Source: an uncultured Streptococcus sp. (GTDB lineage Bacteria; Bacillota; Bacilli; Lactobacillales; Streptococcaceae). From it: a stretch of 16,494 bases of DNA. The stretch lies in contig CABREZ010000021.1 of the NCBI GenBank assembly GCA_902470035.1, forward strand, positions 1-16,494, written 5' to 3'. A model generated the notes under the pieces. That model was given only the letters and a program-made list of their open reading frames with translations. It had not been told where the DNA came from and ran no database searches. A program made the position numbers and the translations under genes. Each line of letters begins with the position of its first letter. The stretch's first letter is position 1. This document shows positions 5,826-13,327 of the stretch, piece by piece.

Positions 5826-6722
5826 ATGAACGGTATTATCAACTTAAAGAAAGAAGCAGGGATGACCTCGCATGATGCGGTTTTTAAATTGCGTAAGATT
5901 TTAGGGACTAAAAAAATCGGTCATGGTGGGACCTTGGATCCCGATGTTGTGGGCGTTTTACCCATTGCTGTAGGGAAGGCGACTCGCATGGTAGAGTTTA
6001 TGCAGGATGAGGGCAAGGTCTACGAGGGTGAAATCAGCCTAGGCTATTCAACAACGACCGAAGATGCTAGTGGAGAGGTAGTTGCTGAGACGCCGGTCTT
6101 GTCTCCTTTAGATGAAACCGTTGTAGATCAAGCGATTGCTAGTTTGACTGGAACCATTACTCAAGTTCCGCCCATGTACTCAGCTGTCAAGGTCAATGGT
6201 CGCAAGCTCTATGAGTATGCGCGTGCAGGTGAAGAGGTAGAACGGCCGGTTCGGCAGGTGACGATTTATAGTTTTGAAAGAACCAGTCCCATTTGCTACG
6301 AGGATAAAGTTGCGCGTTTTACTTTCCGAGTAAAATGTAGCAAGGGAACCTATATCCGTACCTTATCGGTTGACTTGGGAGAGAAGCTTGGTTACGCCGC
6401 CCACATGTCTCATCTGACACGGACCAGTGCTGCAGGTTTGTCACTGGATGATGCCTTGACCCTGGAAGAGGTAGCTGAAAAAGTAAGGCAAGGAGATTTG
6501 GGCTTCCTTCATCCACTTGAGATTGGTACCGGGGATCTGGAAAAAGTAGAGCTGACAGTTGAAGAGGTTGGCGAAGTCCAAGTGGGACGCTTTATTCCAG
6601 TTGAGAGCGAAGCCAGAGAGTTGGCTGCTTTTTACCAAGGAAAATTAGTGGCGATTTTAGAAAAAAGAGAAGAACTTTACAAACCTCGCAAGGTTTTTCT
6701 GACAGAAAGTGTGTTACAATAA
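5826..6722 (+). CDS. truB: tRNA pseudouridine(55) synthase TruB
   Basis: TruB converts uridine 55 in the T-loop of most tRNAs to pseudouridine. The 298-residue product has the family start NGIINLKKEAGMTSHD. The catalytic motif is GHGGTLDPDVVGVLPIAVGK with nucleophile D38. It also has the PPMYSAVKVNGRKLYEYAR segment, the KGTYIRTLSVDLG motif and a short C-terminal RNA-binding (PUA-like) domain ending in LYKPRKVFL. I chose ATG 5826 over the in-frame ATG 5796. It matches the usual streptococcal N-terminus, and AGAAAG lies 6 nt upstream of it. The stop is 4 nt before ribF, so the two form an operon, a conserved pairing. A truncated, diverged second copy lies 1.5 kb upstream behind a better promoter. 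How this intact copy is transcribed is not obvious from the sequence. Confidence 0.95.
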   Translation: MNGIINLKKEAGMTSHDAVFKLRKILGTKKIGHGGTLDPDVVGVLPIAVGKATRMVEFMQDEGKVYEGEISLGYSTTTEDASGEVVAETPVLSPLDETVVDQAIASLTGTITQVPPMYSAVKVNGRKLYEYARAGEEVERPVRQVTIYSFERTSPICYEDKVARFTFRVKCSKGTYIRTLSVDLGEKLGYAAHMSHLTRTSAAGLSLDDALTLEEVAEKVRQGDLGFLHPLEIGTGDLEKVELTVEEVGEVQVGRFIPVESEARELAAFYQGKLVAILEKREELYKPRKVFLTESVLQ

Positions 6723-6726
6723 ATTC

Positions 6727-7644
6727 ATGAACATTTGTTATGTAACTAGTGAAAAAGAAATAAAAGCTCAAGCAGATACAGTTCTTGTCTTGGGCTATTT
6801 TGACGGTCTTCACCGAGGGCATCAGGAGCTCTTTCGGACAGCCCGCACGATTGCCGATGAGCAAGGACTTCGAGTAGCGGTCTTGACCTTTCCAGAATCT
6901 CCAAAATTGGCTTTTGCCCGTTACCAACCAGAATTACTCCTCCACCTCCAAAATCCAGAGGAACGCTTTAAACGACTGGAAGAACTTGGAGTCGATGATC
7001 TTTATCTCATTGATTTCACCAGTGATTTTGCGGCTCATACGGCTGAAGAATTCGTTACTACCTACCTAACAAGACTTCGAGCTCGTGTCTTAGTGGCAGG
7101 CTTTGATTATAGCTTTGGTAGCGACAAGAAAGTAGCTAGTGATTTGGGAACCTATTTTAAAGGCCAAGTCATAGTGGTTCCACCTGTCCTAGACCAGGAC
7201 GAAAAAATCAGCTCGACCCGTATTCGCCAGGCCATTGCCTCTGGCCAAGTGAAAGAAGCAACCAATCTTTTGGGGTATCCCTTATCTAGCCGTGGCATCG
7301 TAGTTCATGGAGATGCAAGGGGGCGAACTATTGGTTTTCCAACAGCCAATCTGGCACCTATCGATCGGACCCATCTCCCTCAAGATGGTGTTTATGTCGT
7401 CGAAGTAGAGGTGCTAGGGAAACGTCACCGGGGGATGGCTTCTGTAGGAAAAAACTCAACTTTTGATGGGACAGAGCTTCGCTTTGAAGCCAATATCTTT
7501 GATTTTTCAAAAGAAATTTATGGGCACACCATTCGGATTTTTTGGTTAGACAAGATTCGAGAAATGGTCAAATTTGACAGTGTAGAAGCTCTTGTGGAGC
7601 AACTGCGCCAGGATGAGATTTTGGCTCGTAAATGGACAAATTAA
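6727..7644 (+). CDS. ribF: Bifunctional riboflavin kinase/FAD synthetase
   Basis: RibF phosphorylates riboflavin to FMN and then adenylylates FMN to FAD. The 305-residue product has an N-terminal nucleotidyltransferase domain with LGYFDGLHRGHQ (the HxGH-type motif), a GFDYSFGS loop and the ISSTRIRQAI motif. The C-terminal flavokinase domain has GDARGRTIGFPTANL (the GRxxGxPTAN motif), GVYVV, and GKNSTFDG, with ELRFEANIFDF near the end. ATG 6727 lies 4 nt after the truB stop, and the ribosome site is weak, so translation is probably coupled to truB. An upstream in-frame GTG (6709) lies inside truB and is less likely. A terminator at 7655 closes the unit. The FAD it makes serves flavoenzymes such as the Har-like reductase in this window. 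Confidence 0.95.
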   Translation: MNICYVTSEKEIKAQADTVLVLGYFDGLHRGHQELFRTARTIADEQGLRVAVLTFPESPKLAFARYQPELLLHLQNPEERFKRLEELGVDDLYLIDFTSDFAAHTAEEFVTTYLTRLRARVLVAGFDYSFGSDKKVASDLGTYFKGQVIVVPPVLDQDEKISSTRIRQAIASGQVKEATNLLGYPLSSRGIVVHGDARGRTIGFPTANLAPIDRTHLPQDGVYVVEVEVLGKRHRGMASVGKNSTFDGTELRFEANIFDFSKEIYGHTIRIFWLDKIREMVKFDSVEALVEQLRQDEILARKWTN

Positions 7645-7654
7645 TTTTTGTTAG

Positions 7655-7690
7655 AAATTCTCCCTTAAGGGGAGAATTTTCTTTGTCTAA
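7655..7690 (+). terminator. Rho-independent terminator of truB-ribF
   Basis: AAATTCTCCC (7655-7664) pairs perfectly with GGGAGAATTT (7670-7679) around a 5-nt loop, followed by TTCTTTG. It starts 10 nt after the ribF stop. Confidence 0.9.
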
Positions 7691-7725
7691 ATTAAAAAAT
7701 CACTATGCAAGCATGGAATAATTTT

Positions 7726-7732
7726 GTATAAT
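7726..7732 (+). promoter_or_regulatory. Probable spxA promoter (-10 box)
   Basis: TATAAT at 7727-7732 follows a T-rich stretch, with a G just before it but no exact TGn extension. No good -35 hexamer lies at 16-18 bp, which may mean an activator is needed. The start would be near 7739, with a leader of about 33 nt carrying AGAAGAGAAG before ATG 7772. Confidence 0.55.
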
Positions 7733-7771
7733 AGAGTCAGCTAAGTGTGTCCAAAAAAAGAAGAGAAGAAC

Positions 7772-8173
7772 ATGATTACATTATTTTTGTCTCCGAGTTG
7801 TACATCCTGTCGGAAGGCCAGGGCTTGGTTAGAAAAACATGAGGTTCCTTTTAAGGAACACAATATTATGACGAGTCCTCTAACAACTGAGGAGTTGCGT
7901 AATATTTTAGCTCTAACTGAGAACGGTACAGACGATATTATTTCAACTCGTTCTAAAATTTTTCAGAAGTTAAATGTTGATGTAGAGGATTTATCGATTT
8001 CTGCTTTAATCAAGTTGATTGAGGAGAATCCTAGTCTTTTGCGTCGCCCAATTATTCTAGACAAGAAACGGATGCAAATTGGTTTTAATGAGGATGAAAT
8101 TCGCGCATTTCTCCCTCGAGGATATCGTAAGGAAGAGTTAAGATCTGCTACATTAAGAGCGGAGATCCATTAA
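7772..8173 (+). CDS. spxA: Global stress regulator Spx (SpxA1 type)
   Basis: Spx belongs to the ArsC-like family. It binds the C-terminal domain of the RNA polymerase alpha subunit and redirects transcription under oxidative (disulfide) stress. The 133-residue product begins MITLFLSPSCTSCRKARAWL, with the redox CxxC switch (C10, C13). It has G52 in TENGTDD, the residue needed for contact with alpha in B. subtilis Spx. It continues with the conserved LLRRPII and RMQIGFNEDEIRAFLPRGYR segments. Length and sequence match the streptococcal SpxA1 paralogue, which governs peroxide tolerance and endogenous H2O2 production, rather than SpxA2. ATG 7772 is preferred over an in-frame GTG at 7745, which has no ribosome site. 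The next gene starts 1 nt after the stop, so spxA heads a four-gene unit running to the methyltransferase gene. Confidence 0.95.
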   Translation: MITLFLSPSCTSCRKARAWLEKHEVPFKEHNIMTSPLTTEELRNILALTENGTDDIISTRSKIFQKLNVDVEDLSISALIKLIEENPSLLRRPIILDKKRMQIGFNEDEIRAFLPRGYRKEELRSATLRAEIH

Positions 8174-8174
8174 T

Positions 8175-8450
8175 ATGAATAAGAATTATAGTTACCCACT
8201 CGATTTATCGTGGAGCACTGAAGAGCTTGCTTCGGTGCTTTCTTTTTTTAATCAGGTTGAACAAGCCTACGAACAAAAGGCAGATGCCCGCATCTACCTA
8301 GAAGCCTATAAGGCCTTTAAGAAAGTTGTCCCAAGTATTGGCGAAGAAAAGCGTCTGGGCAAAGAATTTGAAGAGGTCAGCGGCTACTCACTTTATCGTG
8401 CAACCAAAGTTGCGAAAGAAAAAGGGGAAGGATGGTTTTCGATTGATTAA
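8175..8450 (+). CDS. UPF0223 family small protein
   Basis: The 91-residue product matches the UPF0223 (YktA-like) family. It begins MNKNYSYPLDLSWSTEELA, continues with a helical EAYKAFKKVVPSIGEEKRL stretch, and ends GYSLYRATKVAKEKGEGWF. Small soluble helical proteins of this family have no agreed function. GGAGAT lies 8 nt before the ATG. The gene starts 1 nt after spxA, and its own end overlaps the next gene: the TTG at 8443 lies inside its last codons. In streptococci this family commonly sits beside an inositol-monophosphatase-like gene, as here. No membrane segment or cysteine is visible. Confidence 0.9.
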   Translation: MNKNYSYPLDLSWSTEELASVLSFFNQVEQAYEQKADARIYLEAYKAFKKVVPSIGEEKRLGKEFEEVSGYSLYRATKVAKEKGEGWFSID

Positions 8451-9216
8451 TAAATTAGAATTTGCTAAGACCATTGTCAAAGAAGCAGGAAGCTATCTTA
8501 GAGAACACCTGCATGACCAGCTAGCAATCACAGTCAAAACAAATCCGACGGATTTGGTGACTCAAATGGACCAAGAAGTGCAAGCAACCCTTGTTGGCAA
8601 GATTTTAGAAGCCTATCCAGAAGACCACATTTTTGCCGAAGAGGATGACCTTCGTGCACCTATTTGTTCCGGTAAGGTCTGGGTGATTGATCCCATTGAT
8701 GGGACCAATAATTTTGTGACCCAAAAAGAAGACTTTGCTGTTATGGTTGCTTATTTTGAAGAAGGGATTGGCCAGTTTGGCTTGATTTATGATGTCATGC
8801 GGGATCATCTCTTTTTTGGTGGAAAGGATTTTGGAGTCTTTTGTAATGAGCAAGAACTGCAACCCTTTCAAAATCGTCCCCTTAGTGATTTATTAGTGGC
8901 TTCCAATGTTGGTATGCTCAAGTCCAACGCCTGGGGCATGGCGGATCTGGGGGCAGAATGCTTAGGAATTCGGGTTTATGGGAGTGCTGGTATCAGCTTT
9001 ACCAAGATTTTATCCGGTGGTATTTTAGGCTACTTCAGCTATATCTGGCCATGGGACTATGCAGCAGCAGCCATCATGGGCGAGTGCCTAGGTTACTCTG
9101 TTTTGACTCTAGAAGGAAAAGAACCCAACTATGAGACCTTGGAGCCCATCATGATGGTGCCAACTTGTAAATTAGATGAGATTCAACCCTTTTTGAAGAA
9201 AGGAACACACGCATGA
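8443..9216 (+). CDS. Inositol monophosphatase family protein (SuhB/CysQ-like)
   Basis: This 257-residue member of the Mg-dependent, lithium-sensitive phosphatase family carries all three metal-site motifs: FAEED (E66/E67), WVIDPIDGTNNF (D83, D86, with the backbone of I85) and WPWDYAAA (D205). The true substrate could be inositol phosphate, a sugar phosphate, 3'-phosphoadenosine 5'-phosphate or an NADP-type nucleotide; the sequence does not decide. No ATG or GTG fits. The best start is TTG 8443, giving (M)INKLEFAKTIVKEAG, the usual N-terminus. It has GGGGAAGGA about 10 nt upstream, inside the UPF0223 gene. The frame stays open further upstream, but that part is an overlap shadow. Its stop overlaps the ATG of the methyltransferase gene (ATGA), indicating coupled translation. 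Confidence 0.9.
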   Translation: MINKLEFAKTIVKEAGSYLREHLHDQLAITVKTNPTDLVTQMDQEVQATLVGKILEAYPEDHIFAEEDDLRAPICSGKVWVIDPIDGTNNFVTQKEDFAVMVAYFEEGIGQFGLIYDVMRDHLFFGGKDFGVFCNEQELQPFQNRPLSDLLVASNVGMLKSNAWGMADLGAECLGIRVYGSAGISFTKILSGGILGYFSYIWPWDYAAAAIMGECLGYSVLTLEGKEPNYETLEPIMMVPTCKLDEIQPFLKKGTHA

Positions 9217-10517
9217 CCTTTCCTCAAGGATTCAAAGAAAAATATCATCAACTACTTGGAGAGGAGGCTGAGGCCTTCTTTCAAACCTTTGACGAGCCGG
9301 CCGTATCTGCCTATCGGACTAATCCATTAAAGGCGGAGCAAATCAGTGGAGATGACCCTATTCCAGGCATGCCTTGGAGTTACTATGGCAAGGTGTCGGG
9401 TAAATCAGTTGCCCATGTCACTGGACTGGTCTATTCGCAAGAACCGGCTGCCCAAATGGTAGCCCAAGTAGCCCATCCAAAACCAGGTATGAAGGTCTTG
9501 GATCTTGCGGCAGCACCGGGTGGCAAGACAACCCACTTGCTCTCTTATTTAGACAATCAAGGACTCCTTGTTTCCAATGAAATCCACAAGGGGCGCTCCA
9601 AGATTCTGGTCGAGAATGTCGAACGCTTTGGAGCCCGTAATGTCGTGGTGACCAATGAATCAGCCAATCGCTTGGGTAAGGTTTTCCCAGCCTATTTTGA
9701 TTTGATTGTTTTGGACGCACCATGCTCTGGTGAAGGAATGTTTCGAAAGCAGCCAGATGCTATGGACTATTGGCATCCTGATTATCCAGCCCAATGTGCT
9801 GGTCTCCAGAGAGAAATCTTAACAGATGCCCTCAAGATGCTTGCACCAGGGGGGCAGCTGGTTTATTCGACTTGTACCTGGGCACCAGAAGAAAACGAAG
9901 AAATTGTCTCTTGGCTCTTAGACGAATATGAGCTGGAATTGCTACCGATTGAAAAAATCAATGGCATGGTAGAAGGGATCGGCCATCCTGAAACAGCTCG
10001 GATGTACCCTCATCGTTTCAAAGGGGAAGGGCAATTTGTTGCTAAATTCCATTATCAGGGAGAGCCTGAAGTTAAGAAGATCAAGGAAGGACGTTCTAAT
10101 CTAACAGCTGAGCAGAAGAAACTGTGGCAAGCTTTTGCCAAGGATTGCTTGGCTATTGACTTGGAGGGCCTCTATCAATGTTTTGGAGATCAGCTTTATC
10201 TCTTACCGGTTGGTCTCCCTGATTTGAAAAAGGTCAAGATTGCTCGCAATGGCTTGCACCTTGGAACTTTCAAGAAAAATCGCTTTGAACCTAGCTTTGC
10301 TTTGGGCCTAGCTCTGAAACCAGATCAAGTGAAGAAATCGGTCAGCTTGTCGGATCCAGACTTTATGAAGTACGTGGCTGGAGAGACTATTCAGCTAGAT
10401 CAAGACTACCCAAATGGTTGGTATCAGGTCCTGGCTGGAGGCAATGGTTTAGGTTTTGCAAAAGTGACTGGACGGACCTTAAAAAATTTCTTTCCTAAAG
10501 GTTTGAGATTTAGATAA
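9213..10517 (+). CDS. rsmF: RsmF/RsmB-type rRNA (cytosine-5) methyltransferase
   Basis: This 434-residue NOL1/NOP2/Sun-family enzyme methylates C5 of a cytosine in rRNA using S-adenosylmethionine. It has a SAM-binding motif VLDLAAAPGGKT (95-106) and the motif IV loop LDAPCSGEGMFRK with C171. Motif VI YSTCTWAPEENE carries C221, so both catalytic cysteines are present. The N-terminal ~70 residues form the small family leader domain. After residue ~290 comes a C-terminal RsmF-type/PUA-like RNA-binding region (KIARNGLHLGTFKKNRFEPS; LDQDYPNGWYQVLAGG). The ATG overlaps the previous stop by 4 nt. It is the last gene of the spxA unit. No terminator is visible after the stop, and the pst promoter follows within 30 nt. 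Family is certain; the exact rRNA position is inferred from the RsmF-like architecture. Confidence 0.85.
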   Translation: MTFPQGFKEKYHQLLGEEAEAFFQTFDEPAVSAYRTNPLKAEQISGDDPIPGMPWSYYGKVSGKSVAHVTGLVYSQEPAAQMVAQVAHPKPGMKVLDLAAAPGGKTTHLLSYLDNQGLLVSNEIHKGRSKILVENVERFGARNVVVTNESANRLGKVFPAYFDLIVLDAPCSGEGMFRKQPDAMDYWHPDYPAQCAGLQREILTDALKMLAPGGQLVYSTCTWAPEENEEIVSWLLDEYELELLPIEKINGMVEGIGHPETARMYPHRFKGEGQFVAKFHYQGEPEVKKIKEGRSNLTAEQKKLWQAFAKDCLAIDLEGLYQCFGDQLYLLPVGLPDLKKVKIARNGLHLGTFKKNRFEPSFALGLALKPDQVKKSVSLSDPDFMKYVAGETIQLDQDYPNGWYQVLAGGNGLGFAKVTGRTLKNFFPKGLRFR

Positions 10518-10542
10518 ATTATTAGGAAATGCCGTCTTTCTA

Positions 10543-10646
10543 TGTTATAGTGGAAATAGAGTGATTCTTGCTAGAATACTAGAAGATAACAAGTGTTTAG
10601 AGATAATATTTAAACGATATTTGATTATGATTCAAGGAGACTTACA
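10543..10646 (+). promoter_or_regulatory. pst operon promoter and leader
   Basis: TGTTATAGT (10543-10551) is an extended -10 box lacking a good -35 at 17 bp. That fits a promoter needing an activator such as a PhoB/PnpR-type regulator, as for other pst operons. CTATgttATAG is palindromic over the same bases. The leader (start near 10558) carries the direct repeat CTAGAA at 10571 and 10579, within a possible CTTG...CAAG hairpin. A second AT-rich box (GATAATAT, ~10602-10609) could be another -10. AAGGAG lies 7 nt before the TTG start. I cannot assign a Pho box with certainty. Confidence 0.5.
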
Positions 10647-11513
10647 TTGAATAAATGCAAAAAGCTAGTCCTTGGGCTAGCAACAGTAGCACTTGCAGCT
10701 TCTCTTTCTGCCTGTGCGTCTTGGATTGACCGTGGAGAAGCGATTACAGCTGTTGGATCAACAGCCCTACAACCACTCGTTGAAGGGGTGGTAGATCGTT
10801 ATATTGAAGAGCATCCCGGTAAGATTGTCAATGTCCAAGGGGGTGGATCTGGTACAGGTCTTTCTCAGGTCCAATCAGGAGCTGTCGACATTGGAAATAG
10901 TGACCTTTTTGCAGAGGAAAAAGATGGCATCGATGCTTCTAGCTTGGTGGATCATCAAGTAGCAGTAGCTGGAACAGCCATCATTGCGAACAAGGGGATT
11001 TCCGTAGACGATTTAACTACTGAACAATTGCGTAAGATTTTTACTGGTGAATATACCAACTGGAAGCAATTGGGTGGTGAGGACTTGGAAATTACCATTG
11101 TGAACCGGGCAGTAGGATCTGGTAGCCGTGCTGTATTCGATGACATCATCATGGACGGTAAAGATCCTAAACAGGCTCAGGAACAGGATTCCAACGGAAT
11201 GGTGAAGAACATTGTTTCCCAGACTCCAGGTGCCATTTCTTATCTGGCCTTTACCTACGTGGATGATAGTGTCAAAACCATGAAGTTAAATGGCTATGAA
11301 CCAACTAAGGAAAACGTAGTGAATAATAACTGGCCAATTTGGTCCTATGAACACATGTATACCAAGGGTGAGCCAAGTAAACTGGCAAAGAAATTCTTGG
11401 ATTATATGATGACAGATGAGGTTCAGCAGGAAATCGTTGGTAAGATGGGCTATATCCCAATCAATGATATGAAAGTCAGCCGTGATCTTGACGGTAACAT
11501 TACGAAAAAATAA
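10647..11513 (+). CDS. pstS: Phosphate ABC transporter substrate-binding lipoprotein PstS
   Basis: PstS captures phosphate outside the cell and delivers it to PstCA. The 288-residue product has a lipoprotein signal peptide: KCKK, a hydrophobic core, then LSAC with the lipidated C23. The mature part shows the family's phosphate-contact loops: AVGSTALQPLVE, GGGSGTGLSQVQSGAVDIG and VNRAVGSGSRAVFDD. It ends with the FLDYMMTDEVQQEIV region usual near the end of PstS. The start is TTG 10647, supported by AAGGAG 7 nt upstream and by the intact signal peptide. The nearby ATG (10654) is out of frame. A TTG start may reduce the yield of this first gene. It heads the six-gene pst-phoU operon. Confidence 0.95.
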   Translation: MNKCKKLVLGLATVALAASLSACASWIDRGEAITAVGSTALQPLVEGVVDRYIEEHPGKIVNVQGGGSGTGLSQVQSGAVDIGNSDLFAEEKDGIDASSLVDHQVAVAGTAIIANKGISVDDLTTEQLRKIFTGEYTNWKQLGGEDLEITIVNRAVGSGSRAVFDDIIMDGKDPKQAQEQDSNGMVKNIVSQTPGAISYLAFTYVDDSVKTMKLNGYEPTKENVVNNNWPIWSYEHMYTKGEPSKLAKKFLDYMMTDEVQQEIVGKMGYIPINDMKVSRDLDGNITKK

Positions 11514-11530
11514 GAAGAATTAGGTAAAAC

Positions 11531-12442
11531 ATGAACGAAGTAGCAAAAAAAATGCTCGCAAAGTCCAATAATTCTCGTTTGGAAAAATTTGGTAAAACCA
11601 TTACTTTCTGCTGTATGAGTTTGATTGTCTTTGTTGTAGCTTTGATTTTGATTTTTGTAGCCCAAAAGGGATTATCGACCTTCTTTATCAACAAGGTTAA
11701 TGTCTTTAGTTTCCTTTTTGGATCCACTTGGAATCCGTCAGGGAAAGAATTTGGGGCTTTGCCAATGATCTTGGGTTCCTTCATTGTAACCCTTTTGTCT
11801 GCCTTGGTGGCGACGCCTTTTGCCATCGGTGCGGCAGTCTTTATGACAGAGGTTTCTCCAAAGGGAGCTCGACTCTTACAACCAGCCATTGAGTTGTTGG
11901 TAGGGATCCCTTCTGTTGTTTACGGATTTATTGGTTTGCAAGTGGTGGTTCCATTTGTTCGTTCCATCTTTGGTGGGACAGGATTTGGGATCTTGTCTGG
12001 GGTCTTTGTCCTCTTTGTCATGATACTACCAACTGTGACCTTTATGACAACAGACAGCTTACGGGCAGTGCCTCGTCACTATCGGGAAGCGAGTATGGCT
12101 ATGGGAGCGACTCGTTGGCAAACGATTTGGCATGTCACCTTAAAGGCGGCTCGCTCCGGTATTTTTACGGCAGTTGTCTTTGGAATGGCCCGTGCCTTCG
12201 GTGAAGCCTTGGCTATTCAGATGGTGGTCGGAAACTCAGCGGTTGTTCCAAATTCTTTAACGACTCCAGCTTCCACCTTGACCTCTATTTTGACTATGGG
12301 AATCGGAAATACGGTTATGGGAACAGTTAACAACAACGTTCTTTGGTCACTTGCCTTGGTGCTCTTGCTGATGAGTTTGGCATTCAACAGCGTTATCAAA
12401 TTGATCACGAAAGAAAGAGGTAAGAAGAACTATGCACGCTAA
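11531..12442 (+). CDS. pstC: Phosphate ABC transporter permease PstC
   Basis: This 303-residue membrane subunit forms half of the phosphate channel with PstA. The N-terminal cytoplasmic stretch (~20 residues) is followed by about six membrane helices, the first near residues 27-45. The periplasmic-side stretch FLFGSTWNPSGKEFGALPMI is typical of PstC. The ABC-coupling (EAA) loop is REASMAMGATRWQTIWHVTL, followed by ARAFGEALAIQMVVGNS, which lines the path. Length is family-standard. The ATG lies 17 nt after pstS, with TTAGG upstream, and the end overlaps pstA by 11 nt, indicating coupled translation. No anomaly seen. Confidence 0.95.
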   Translation: MNEVAKKMLAKSNNSRLEKFGKTITFCCMSLIVFVVALILIFVAQKGLSTFFINKVNVFSFLFGSTWNPSGKEFGALPMILGSFIVTLLSALVATPFAIGAAVFMTEVSPKGARLLQPAIELLVGIPSVVYGFIGLQVVVPFVRSIFGGTGFGILSGVFVLFVMILPTVTFMTTDSLRAVPRHYREASMAMGATRWQTIWHVTLKAARSGIFTAVVFGMARAFGEALAIQMVVGNSAVVPNSLTTPASTLTSILTMGIGNTVMGTVNNNVLWSLALVLLLMSLAFNSVIKLITKERGKKNYAR

Positions 12443-13316
12443 AAAAATAGATAAGATAGCGACAGGAATTCTCTATGCTATTGCTGGAATTATTGTTACG
12501 ATTCTTGCCTCTTTGATTCTCTATATCCTGGTTAGAGGGTTACCGCATGTGTCTTGGACCTTCTTGACCAGCAAATCCTCTTCTTACCAAGCAGGTGGAG
12601 GGATTGGGATTCAGCTCTATAATTCCTTCTTCCTCTTAGTCATTACCTTGATTATTTCCTTCCCACTTTCTTTGGGGGCAGGGATCTACTTGTCAGAGTA
12701 CGCTAAGAAGGGCCCATTGACCAACTTGGTTCGGACCTGTATTGAGATCTTGTCTTCCCTACCATCGGTCGTGGTTGGTCTCTTTGGCTATTTGGTCTTT
12801 GTAGTGCAGTTCCAATATGGCTTCTCGATTATTTCTGGAGCCTTGGCCTTGACGGTCTTTAACCTGCCACAGATGACGCGGAACATTGAAGATAGTTTGC
12901 AAAACGTCCACCATACACAAAGAGAGGCAGGACTTGCGCTTGGAATTTCTCGTTGGGAAACCGTGATTCACGTGGTGGTACCGGAAGCTTTACCAAGTAT
13001 CATTACGGGTGTTGTACTAGCTTCTGGACGGATTTTTGGGGAAGCAGCGGCCTTGATTTATACAGCTGGTCAGTCTGCCCCAGCCTTGGATTGGAGTAAC
13101 TGGAACCTCTTTAGTGTGACCAGTCCGATCTCTATTTTCCGTCAAGCAGAAACACTAGCAGTCCACATTTGGAAGGTCAATAGTGAAGGAACCATTCCAG
13201 ATGCTATTGAAGTATCCGCTGGATCTGCAGCAGTTTTGTTGATCTTCATTTTGATTTTCAACTTTGTAGCGCGTAAGCTCGGTACTTACCTCCATAAGAA
13301 ATTAACCTCAGCATAA
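12432..13316 (+). CDS. pstA: Phosphate ABC transporter permease PstA
   Basis: This 294-residue partner permease of PstC has about six membrane helices. The first is near residues 12-35. The GGGIGIQLYNSFFLLVITL segment leads into the second, and the last is near 265-285. The coupling loop REAGLALGISRWETVIHVVV contacts a PstB subunit. ASGRIFGEAAALIYTAGQSA corresponds to the conserved GRAxGExA region. AAAGAGG lies upstream, inside the end of pstC, and the genes overlap by 11 nt. pstB1 follows after 11 nt. Confidence 0.95.
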   Translation: MHAKKIDKIATGILYAIAGIIVTILASLILYILVRGLPHVSWTFLTSKSSSYQAGGGIGIQLYNSFFLLVITLIISFPLSLGAGIYLSEYAKKGPLTNLVRTCIEILSSLPSVVVGLFGYLVFVVQFQYGFSIISGALALTVFNLPQMTRNIEDSLQNVHHTQREAGLALGISRWETVIHVVVPEALPSIITGVVLASGRIFGEAAALIYTAGQSAPALDWSNWNLFSVTSPISIFRQAETLAVHIWKVNSEGTIPDAIEVSAGSAAVLLIFILIFNFVARKLGTYLHKKLTSA

Positions 13317-13327
13317 AAGGAGAAGAA

